Assembly (NCBI GenBank): GCA_021234155.1
Contig: JAJEKV010000033.1
Location: 3,513,454-3,577,453 of the forward strand
From: Isoetes taiwanensis
Lineage: Eukaryota; Streptophyta; Lycopodiopsida; Isoetales; Isoetaceae
Direction: 5' to 3'
Length of the DNA stretch: 64,000 bases
Both the position numbers and the translations under genes were made by a program. This document shows positions 56,220-64,000 of this stretch, one piece after another. Positions within the stretch are counted from its first letter, which is position 1. Each line of letters opens with the position of its first letter. Under the pieces are notes generated by a model, which saw only the letters and a program-made list of their open reading frames with translations, was not told the DNA's origin and made no database searches.

Positions 56220-59200
56220 ATGTTGGGTGCTTGGCCCAGAAACTCCTCAACTGAGGACCCGGTTGCAGAGGACATCTACCACAAGCGCCATACCCTTCGA
56301 AAGTACGTCTTATGATAGCGAGGTTGTTCCGGCGGCCCTTTGCCTCCATAGTCTGATTCTTCGTGTTGCTAATGAAGTCGAGAAACAGGCAGAAAGGGTT
56401 GCATATTTATGTGAGTTATTTCAACTCAAAATGCCGTTTTGTTTAAACGATTCATCTACGTTTATTGGACAAAATGGACAAATTATCGTACCCTAAGTTT
56501 AAGAATCAAAGGAACTATGCAGACTATGGCTACTATGGCATGCACTAGAGAAAAAGAATACGGGCCTCAGATTTACAATAAGGCAGCTCAACAATTAGTC
56601 CTCGGATCTGATATAGAACTGCTAAGCACTAATATAAGATGGAGTAGAAGAGCACGAAATAAGATGCAGCAGAGGTATTTAGTCTGAAGTGCGTGTTGGG
56701 CTTACCAATCAATCTTACCATTGACGTAGCTGATGGTCTGAATGTCATTGCGAAAATATTCAAACACACAACATCCTACTTAACTGTCCACTTCTCTCCC
56801 TTTGTTGGCATGAAAACTTCGTATAATGACTATCATATAGAAAGTTTCACCTCTTCCCTTTTATTTCCCTTTGATTGACATGAAATTGATTAACTTCTCG
56901 CTGTTAAGTGTCATTTTCCTCACGTTCAGGCATATATGTGGCATATAGAACCTTCAATTCCATGTCCGAGATATAATTTACTGTCTTTTGCTGTCCATTT
57001 TTTCCAGGTAGATTCTATGCATTTGAAAAGCACAATCGAATTGATCCCACATCGAAATAAAGAGGGGTTCGGCCAATTCAAGACTGCTCTTCTTCAACGA
57101 CTAGAAAAGGTTTGTGCTCTATTGACGCTTTGTAAATACTTTTTCACTCACTTTTTTAAAAGATTATTGTTATTCCATTCGAGGATCATGCCATCCCATG
57201 ATCATGTCAAGTTTTTGGGCATTGTGAATATCCATCTCACCAATTTGCAGGGTCCGGTGAACTATTTTCTTTTCGTGATGTGCTGCTCTCATCTGACTTT
57301 TGTTGTCTTTTATTGCCATCCCTTCATGTTTGAGGAAATTGAGTATTTATTGCCATTTTCATTGCATGGTCTCTTGCTTTGTTATTGCCTAAACTCCAAC
57401 TGCCACTTGAATTCAGAATCTGAGTCTTGCCGTGTACTTGGATAATGATTTATAACAAGGAGAGAAGTAAATTAAACGAGTGGCCATCAAGACTTCAAAG
57501 AAAGTGAAATGCTGCAAAGAAATGCAAAAGAATGTTATAAAAGAGGCCAGGTAAAAGGCATCTGCTGCAAAAATACGATGGCAAAACTTTGTGCTTGAAA
57601 CCAACATGACAAACCTCATGGGATTTAATATTGTTGATTTGTTGTCTTAATAATCTCAGCTAGGTAGTTTAATTAGGCAGATTAGTATTGTTCACTAGGA
57701 TTGTGATGCTTGGCACGATGGCAATTGTCATCAAGTTTGAAATGGACACTTATTAGTCTGTCCTCAAGGGGGATCGATTCCTAACATTGATCGTGATCAG
57801 GATGATGAACCCTCAAAAGAGCCAGAAAAAAAGAAGACCGATGCCCGTGAAATTCAAAGCTTTTATCAGAAATATTATGATGATTATGTCAAGCGCCTTG
57901 ATGGGTCTCACACAGATCGGTAAGTTTAGGATGCTTCCATACCTTGTTCCTAGTTTCAAATATTTACTTCAATGCCATTGATTCATATATTCCTCATTTT
58001 GTATGTTTTGTTGAACAGTGCACAGCTTGCAAAAGCTTATCAAATGGCAGGAGTTCTTTTTGAAGTTCTTTGTGCAGTGACAAAAAATGAGGAGCTGTCA
58101 GAAGATGTATGATTATCAGAGTGGCTTTTGTGGTGTGCTTTGTTTGATTTTTATTCAATCAAGGGAACCTGATTATATACATTGTGCAATTGATAGATCT
58201 TGCAAACAGGTAAAGATGTCAAATCAAAAACTGAAAACTTCGCACCATATAATATTCTTCCACTGGATTCTGCTGGCTCCTCGCAAGCTATCATGCAGCT
58301 TCCAGAGGTAAAGGCATCCATCTTGTGGAGCCATATAAGTACTATCAAAATTCTAAAGAAAATGGTTTTTGTAGTAATACTCCCAACTCTGGGTACTCTT
58401 TCAGTAATTTCATTTATACTGTTTGCACAGGTGAAGGTAGCACTGATTCACTGAGAAATGTTCGTGGCCTTCCATCTTCTCGTGAAAAGGAAATTCAAAG
58501 CCTGAAGGAGATATTCTTGACTGGCTTCAGACAATGTTTGGTTTCCAGGTGCATCCCTTGTAAATTTTGACTAGTTTTCCACCTCATTTTCTCGTGTCTA
58601 CCTTCCTCATGCATTTCTTATGCTACAGAAACACAGTGTTGCCAACCAAAGGGAACACTTAATTCTTTTGTTTGCCAATGTTCATGCACGCCTAAATCCC
58701 GCTCCATCACCACTGACAAAAGTGAGTTCAGCTCATTAGTCCTTTTTTCACCTCTAAAGATAACTACTAAAGCATCACATGGTACTGGCTTTAGCTTGAT
58801 GATCGTGCTATTGATCAAGTAATGAAAAAGATTTTCAAAAACTACAAAAATGGTGCAAGTTTCTTGACGGCCACCAAATTTAAGGTACGTTAGCATTATT
58901 ATTAGGGTTTTTTGTTTTGACCTCTAGTATCAAGGTATTTCATGAATTACATGTAATTTCTCAGGTTACCAGAAATTCATCAAGAGATTCAGCAACGAAA
59001 AGTTCTCTATATGGGTTTGTACTTGTTAATATGGGGTGAAGCAGCCAACTTAAGATTTATGCCAGAATGTCTCTGTTACATATACCATCATGTGAGTTCA
59101 TAACACACATTGATCATTTATCTGTTATGCAATCTTAGTGTTTGTACCTTAGGAGGTGGCTTAGCTTTGATAGGAAAGAATTTGGAGTTTCCAAGTCATC

Positions 59201-62200
59201 TTGATGTGTTGGACCAAGAGATCTAATCAGGAACATGAGGGCATAAAAGATAGCAAAGAAATTAAGAACACCAAAGAAAGACTTTGTTAAAATCTGCAGG
59301 AGGCAAAAAGATAAAGTGTGTAATCATGTGCAACTAGGACTAGAAAAGCATTTAAGAGAGCTAACTCCCCATGCAAACAATTTTTGCATTATGTCAGCCT
59401 TTCAATTAGGTCTATCCCTCCTTCTTGAGCCACTAAAGTGGTCAACTGCTTTCCAGTGGGTGAAACCCATTTGAAGCAAATGATGGCGTTCTTGGCCCCT
59501 CCATGGAATGCGGGATTCGTCGTGATTGTGGTTCTGCTGAGTTTCACAATAAATTTGGGGAAGAACTGCTGCCGCCATACAGGTTCAACAGATCAAGCAA
59601 GAAAGTTTTGCTAGTGTCACGCTATGAAGGGGAGGCGACAGCCATACATGTGATTTAGGCGGACAAAAATGCATGGCACTCCAGGGTTGTGCCTGCATAG
59701 ATATTACAGAAGGCATCAGAAGTATACTAGTCTTCTAGAGGACAAAACTGTGATGATGAACAGTTTGTGGTTCATGTTGAGACAACTCTAGTGCTTTAGA
59801 AATTATAGTTATCCAAACTTTTGTGGACATGACAATATGGATATTTTGACATAGACGAGTCCCACTACACCATACAATATGGCAACCTGTTGGCATTGTC
59901 TTACAATATGACAAAGTGTGTGCATGTTTGTTGGTACCGTCTTATTCTGTCCTCAAGCTAATAACTTGACCTAATTCACGTATCTGTAGAAGTGGCACAT
60001 TGTTGGATGCATATTTTATGAGTCGAGGCTCCTAGAAGCATGTAATATAGTGCAAATTGCAGCCTATTATATGTAAAATCTGATTCTTTTGTGAGGCTGC
60101 AGATGGCTTGGGAAGTCGATGGGATGCTGTCAGGTAAGGTCAGTTATGTTACGGGAGAAAATATAAAGCCAGCTTATGGTGGAGAATCAGAGAATTTCTT
60201 ACAAAAGGTGGTTACGCCAATTTATCAAGTTATTGAAAAGGTATTCTCTGGTTTAATTGGATGCCTTATGTCATTTATGTTTTGTTCCATATTTGAGGAT
60301 GATTGTTAATATAATTCCTATGCTTGCATAAAATAGGAGGCGTAAGTACTGGATGGGTAAAGCACCCTCATTCAACATGGCGCAATTATGATGACCTTAA
60401 TGAATACTTTTTTGGTTTGTGTTCCAATGATTGTAAATTTATATTTCATATCCCAGAGATATTATCTGAATATACTGCTTTTGTCAGGTCTGTTAATTGC
60501 TTTCGACTAGGTTGGCCAATGCGATCAGATGATGATTTTTTTGCAGCCTGTAGAAAATCGCCTCGCCTCAAGTTTGAGTAGTAAGTATTTAAAAGCTATC
60601 TTTAGGTTTGTTGGCGCTGCATCCTTACTTGGAAAGGGTCCATGCATTTGATTATGCAGATGGCAGGAAGGAAAGCACCACATCGTTTAAAAAGCAGGGT
60701 TTGTAGAAGTTCGACCTTTGGCATCTTTACAGAAGTTTTGACCGCATGTGGACATTTTATATTCTGTGTCTTCAGGTGAGTACTTTGTTGTTAAAGCTAC
60801 AAGGGAAAGTAGAATAGCAGGTGTAATGTCAAAATGCCCCTGCCTTTTCAAGTACCACCAAAATTGCTCTTTTTGACACTAACACGAGAGTGAACAAGAA
60901 TAAAGGGTAATCACTATGAATGATGAATAGAGATAAACAAATAAAGAACGTCAGAATTAACGAAATGAAATTTAAATCCTGTAACGCATATCAGGAAAGT
61001 ACAGACAGTGTCATAAAACTCAACCACATTTTCTTCCAGCTGGTTATTTTTGCATAGACTAATTTCAAAACATCAAGAATTTTGAATAGAAAATAAACCA
61101 AATTCAATTCTAACTTACCAGGTGCCATCTATTTGGTGCTGGAAAAGAGACAGGGGACATTTCATGTTTCAAATTAGATGAGCTGAAGTTCTTGCAGAAG
61201 TCCTAAAAAATGCGTCAAAATGATGCTTGGAACAATAGGATTTTTGAAATCGATTGACTTTTCCACTCACCCCAGGGGGACAACTTGCATGCAGTTTGTA
61301 CAGTCTGTCCCAACCAAAAGTGAAAAAAAATGGTGTCTGACCACCAAATCTATTATAAATGATTCTCAAGGGACTTTTTTGTTTGGTTTCATATGTTGTG
61401 ATTGAAGAAAATGCTCAGGTTCAGATTATTTTGTAATCTCAACACAAGGGGATTATGTTGCAGGCAATGATTATTATTGCCTGGCATGGAGATGGTTCAC
61501 CAACTGCAGTTTTTAATTCAGACGTTTTTAAGAAAGTGCTCAGTATTTTCATCACAGCTGCTGGTCTTCGATTTCTGCAAGGTATAGAAAGAATAGCCAT
61601 GTCTTGTGTTGAATGCTTTGTTGTTGGCCGAGTTATAACTGGGGCCTCTTTGTGCTCTATTTTTTAGGGGGCGCTGGATATTGCAATGAGTGTGCAAGCA
61701 TACCACAGTCTTAGATTATCAGGATTTCTACGGCTTTTTATAAAGCTGATTGTTTCAGTTATTTGATTATTGTTCTCTCAGTCTGTTATACACATTCCTG
61801 AACAACCCAACAGGCCTGACACGGACCGGCCAAGAACTGGTTGGGTCACAATGGAGGTCCTTCTCTATATTTATTAGCTGTGATAATTTATCTGGTGCCA
61901 AACATGCTTGGTTTTCTATTCTTCTTATTTCCAATGCTCAAAAGATGGGCTGAGAACTCAGACTGGCGTTCAATACGGTTTCTGCTTTGGTGGTCTCAGG
62001 TATCCATTTTCTCCATACATGACTCCTAATAAAGCTTTTATTTATTCCTAAAGGTTATTTGTTTTTGATGTAGCCTCGCCTTTTTATGTTGGGAGAGGAA
62101 TGCACGAATCACTTATGGTGCTTTTTGGTATCATTTTTGTCCTGACGAAATCCACAGTTCACATGGTAGAATTTGGTTTGCAACATGGTAATCATAGAAT

Positions 62201-64000
62201 TTGGTTTGTATATTTACATGTGACAGGTATACTTTTATTTTGGATCCTGCTCATTGTTTGTAAGTTGGTATTTATTACTACGAGAAGTAAGATACTATCC
62301 TCACATCATTCTAGTTTATACATGGAATCCTCTTTATTACCTCAAGGTGATTTATTTGGCAGATCAAACCACTAATTGGGCCTACAAAGCGCATAATGAA
62401 GTCCAGAAATATCAAATACACATGGCATGAATTCTTTCCCAATGGTGCGTGCTTGCCAAAAAGTAACTGCATCTCTCATTTCTACTAAACCTGTTTTTAA
62501 TTTTCCCATTGTATTCCACATTTTGTTTAACAGAACATAGGTAAAATGGCTACTTAATCTTGTCTTAGATGTGTGATCCTGCATTGCTTGTTCCACATGA
62601 TGGTTACAAGAAGGCTTGTTATTACAGAATATATGATATATATCATCAGTGGATGTTATAAAAGCATGGAACAATTGGATAAAACATTATAAACCTTTTT
62701 GGTTGCCATTAAATCTCTCAAGCTACTTCATAACACTGTAATGTGTTTGCAGCCGAGGTAACCCCATGCTTTGATTTCACTTTGGTCACCTGTTATACTG
62801 GTAAGCATGAAACGTCATAGCTGAATCAAGAATGCAGCAAGTTTTGGCCCATTTGCTGTATATGATGTATTGATCATTTTCAAGGGCCTGCATGGACCTA
62901 TGAGGCAAAGGATTTCTATGTATTTCATTGATAGTAGGTGACACCTGGAGACGTGTTGTTTCATTAGTTCTGTTTTTCTCAGTTATTAGTTCAACAAACG
63001 TAATACCAGTTTTGATTCATTGTCTGCCCATCTTCATATATGGCGTGACTAAGATATTTTGATATTCACAAGCCTGAGCAGTCTGCTATCTAATATGATG
63101 CAGGTTTACTTTATGGACACTCAGATTTGGTACTCTATATTCTCAACCATATCTGGTGGAATAACAGGAGCTTTTATGCGGCTTGGTGAGGTATATAAGA
63201 CTAAGCTGTTATGTTCATTGTTTCACTCTTCACGCAGGGCATAATAGACACTATTTACAGAAAAGTTAGACAAAAGAATGTAACCAACTTTCTATTTGGA
63301 GCATTGGCCAACAAGGCAAATGTGCTTTTCTTAAGGCAATTGAACATACTGAAAGAATTTTTTGGCATTTATAACATTCTGTCAAAAATTTTCTTTGCTA
63401 TCACAAATGGTGCCTTCTTAAAAGTAGCTACTGCCGCATTATGGTGAGGTCTCAAGCATTACAAAATGAGTCCATTTTGTCTTTCTTCCAAAAGCTAATT
63501 ATAAATTTGGGGAACACAATGAACCTGGGTAGCTATCACCTTTACCTTTCATTTGATGTTGACATTGTATGGGACTCTAGAGGTAACATATTGACTTTGT
63601 ATTTTAGGGCGCTGAAAAGAGTAAAACGAAGAAGAAAGCACATAAATTTCTAGACTGATATATTTGATTGTAAATATTACATGGATCTAGCACTTTTATT
63701 ACCAGGAGGCTGAGTTTCTTGCGTTCATATAATGTATATCTGTAAGTCGACTGAACACAATAGTGGCTGCAGATTCGGCACATTGGGAATGCTTAGATCG
63801 AGATTTCGCGGCTTTGCCAAAATCTTTTAATTCAAAGCTTGTTCCTACTACAACAAAGCTACCAAAGCATCGTTTTGCTTTCCAAAAATTTGAACCAGTG
63901 CGTATATTTCCAGCTTGCTTTCCTGCTTTCTTCCTCCTATTCATCTTTTGATGTTGTTGAGTGCCTTTTGAGCAGTTCAAGATAGACGAAGATAAGAAAC
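56220..64000 (+). CDS. CALS: Callose synthase (glucan synthase-like), amino-terminal half, at least 22 exons
   Basis: Callose synthases are large plasma-membrane GT48 enzymes that make beta-1,3-glucan from UDP-glucose for cell plates, plasmodesmata, pollen and wound sites. Translated exons align in order with the plant family: the Vta1-like amino domain ([24 protein letters not shown]), the PYNILPLD block, the NQREHLILL block, the FKS1-type domain ([37 protein letters not shown]), then the first membrane cluster ([38 protein letters not shown]) and MLRSRF. About 790 residues are covered; the catalytic loop and second membrane cluster lie beyond the window. Introns are mostly 80-700 bp, one about 1.0 kb. 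Many exons are clean, but about nine carry single-base indels and exon 2 a TAA. It is either a young pseudogene or a real gene with consensus errors; I favour the latter. Confidence 0.95.
56227..56410 (+). CDS. CALS: CALS exon 1
   Basis: Carries [19 protein letters not shown] and [18 protein letters not shown]. Donor GTGAG at 56411. The coding frame is open from 56227, but an ATG (56220) lies in another frame seven bases upstream, so the true start or a one-base error lies there. Confidence 0.88.
57008..57109 (+). CDS. CALS: CALS exon 2
   Basis: Acceptor TTTCCAG, donor GTTTGT. Reads [16 protein letters not shown], then TAA at 57058-57060. After one extra base it continues as [12 protein letters not shown]. 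Confidence 0.87.
57801..57919 (+). CDS. CALS: CALS exon 3
   Basis: Intact: [20 protein letters not shown] followed by [15 protein letters not shown]. Acceptor ATCAG, donor GTAAG. A second copy of most of this exon lies at 39213-39307. Confidence 0.92.
58019..58106 (+). CDS. CALS: CALS exon 4
   Basis: Intact: [20 protein letters not shown] and TKNEELSED. Acceptor AACAG, donor GTATG. Confidence 0.92.
58210..58307 (+). CDS. CALS: CALS exon 5
   Basis: Reads [20 protein letters not shown] and [10 protein letters not shown], the conserved PYNILPLD block. The join to exon 4 is one base out of phase, so an indel or an alternative boundary lies at the start. Donor GTAAAG. Confidence 0.88.
58431..58548 (+). 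CDS. CALS: CALS exon 6
   Basis: Contains [20 protein letters not shown] and, in another frame, [10 protein letters not shown]. Two one-base losses (near 58443 and 58510) break the frame. Acceptor GCACAG, donor GTGCAT. Confidence 0.85.
58629..58721 (+). CDS. CALS: CALS exon 7
   Basis: Intact: [20 protein letters not shown] then [10 protein letters not shown]. Acceptor CTACAG, donor GTGAG. Confidence 0.93.
58795..58884 (+). CDS. CALS: CALS exon 8
   Basis: Starts [18 protein letters not shown]. The expected WCKFL and following residues appear only after two single-base shifts, one in an A-run. Acceptor CTTTAG, donor GTACG. Confidence 0.87.
58965..59091 (+). CDS. CALS: CALS exon 9, FKS1-type domain
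   Basis: Intact: [42 protein letters not shown]. This is the most conserved block of the amino-terminal domain. Donor GTGAG; the next intron is about 1.0 kb (59092-60102). Confidence 0.95.
60103..60240 (+). CDS. CALS: CALS exon 10
   Basis: Intact 46 codons: [46 protein letters not shown]. Acceptor CTGCAG, donor GTATTC. Confidence 0.95.
60337..60414 (+). CDS. CALS: CALS exon 11
   Basis: Ends [16 protein letters not shown]. The first codons are out of frame (GAGGCGTAA), indicating one or more indels, and the T-run before the donor is one base long. Acceptor ATAG, donor GTTTGT. Confidence 0.87.
60488..60580 (+). CDS. CALS: CALS exon 12
   Basis: Intact: [18 protein letters not shown] followed by [12 protein letters not shown]. 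Acceptor GTCAG, donor GTAAG. Confidence 0.93.
60660..60775 (+). CDS. CALS: CALS exon 13
   Basis: Contains GFVEVR and, one base shifted, [19 protein letters not shown], entering the first membrane cluster. An early in-frame stop shows a further shift near the start. Donor GTGAG. Confidence 0.85.
61464..61581 (+). CDS. CALS: CALS exon 14
   Basis: Intact: [20 protein letters not shown] followed by [19 protein letters not shown], a membrane-spanning block. Acceptor TTGCAG, donor GTATAG. The preceding intron is 688 bp. Confidence 0.94.
61668..61999 (+). CDS. CALS: CALS exon 15, membrane cluster
   Basis: Longest exon here. Reads [20 protein letters not shown] and, after shifts near 61760, 61800 and 61830, [29 protein letters not shown] and [17 protein letters not shown], ending WWSQ. 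Acceptor TTTTAG, donor GTATCC. Confidence 0.87.
62074..62127 (+). CDS. CALS: CALS exon 16
   Basis: PRL, then after a one-base shift in a T-run [14 protein letters not shown]. Acceptor ATGTAG, donor GTATCA. Confidence 0.87.
62227..62286 (+). CDS. CALS: CALS exon 17
   Basis: [12 protein letters not shown] followed, after a shift, by YYYE-like residues, a membrane segment. Acceptor GACAG, donor GTAAG. Confidence 0.83.
62363..62444 (+). CDS. CALS: CALS exon 18
   Basis: Intact: [20 protein letters not shown] followed by WHEFFPN. Acceptor GGCAG, donor GTGCG. Confidence 0.93.
62753..62800 (+). CDS. CALS: CALS exon 19
   Basis: Short exon ending [11 protein letters not shown] in frame with exon 20. 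Its first residues diverge, and the join to exon 18 is not in frame. Acceptor TTGCAG, donor GTAAG. Confidence 0.8.
63104..63190 (+). CDS. CALS: CALS exon 20
   Basis: Intact: [19 protein letters not shown] followed by [10 protein letters not shown], the end of the first membrane cluster. Acceptor ATGCAG, donor GTATA. Open frames at 63211-63653 lie in the following intron and do not match the family. Confidence 0.94.
63773..63897 (+). CDS. CALS: CALS exon 21
   Basis: IRHIG, then one base shifted MLRSRF, then shifted again [12 protein letters not shown] and [10 protein letters not shown]. This is the entry to the cytoplasmic catalytic loop. Acceptor CTGCAG, donor GTGCG. Confidence 0.85.
63976..64000 (+). 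CDS. CALS: CALS exon 22, cut by window end
   Basis: FKIDEDKK after AGCAG. Only 25 bases are visible. Confidence 0.6.

Noticed and set aside
59092-60102. Hidden exon in the 1.0-kb intron
   Set aside because: Exon 9 (IYHH) and exon 10 (MAWEVDGML) are adjacent in the family, so nothing is missing.
63211-63653. Open frames between callose synthase exons 20 and 21 as exons
   Set aside because: They do not align with the family, and exon 20 joins directly to the MLRSRF block at 63773; this is intron.

Overview
The window reads as nuclear DNA of a land plant with a repeat-rich, gene-poor genome. It holds one recognisable host gene, the 5' half of a many-intron callose synthase (plus strand, about 56.2-64.0 kb, running off the right edge). 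Almost everything else that can be named is transposon-derived: Ty1-copia, Ty3-gypsy, L1-like LINEs, a hAT-like MITE and a long fold-back element. No rRNA, tRNA, CRISPR or prokaryotic operon structure was seen. The species cannot be named from sequence alone.

Layout. 1-2983 (copy A) and 20655-29085 (copy B) are the same segment in direct orientation. It holds the 3' part of a minus-strand LINE, a unique-looking stretch and the start of a second LINE. Copy B carries a complete 5.4-kb copia element (21901-27309) with two LTRs and a 5-bp target duplication (GAATG); copy A keeps the empty site at 1248-1252. 4.3-9.4 kb is unassigned sequence with a G-rich polypurine block and a TCGAG-rich degenerate repeat. 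9.5-16.6 kb and 19.0-19.7 kb are GC-rich with no recognisable protein. 13.9-18.96 kb holds an old copia element whose halves lie in opposite orientations. 28.8-29.9 kb is a LINE insertion with target duplications. 30-32.7 kb has small tandem repeats and a 586-bp fold-back element. 33.2-35.4, 38.0-38.9 and 53.7-55.8 kb are three copies of one block, the last lying directly upstream of the callose synthase gene. 35.4-36.3 kb is a third, partial copy (C) of the A/B segment, without the LINE. 38.94-39.31 kb is a detached copy of callose synthase intron 2 plus exon 3. 47.3-48.2 and 49.6-51.2 kb are another duplicated pair. 51.5-52.5 kb is a gypsy gag-protease relic.

The copies allow events to be ordered: C separated from the A/B lineage, then the LINE inserted, then A and B duplicated, then the copia element entered B. 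The repeats therefore date each other inside a single window.

The callose synthase gene is built from at least 22 recognisable exons with canonical splice sites. Several exons carry single-base indels and one carries an in-frame stop. Copies of repeats in the window also differ strikingly often at CAG/CTG trinucleotides. I think unpolished long-read consensus error, possibly at methylated CHG sites, is the most economical explanation for both patterns, but a real young pseudogene is not excluded. I found no convincing new molecular system; the most informative content is the nested duplication and insertion history and the duplicated callose synthase 5' region.
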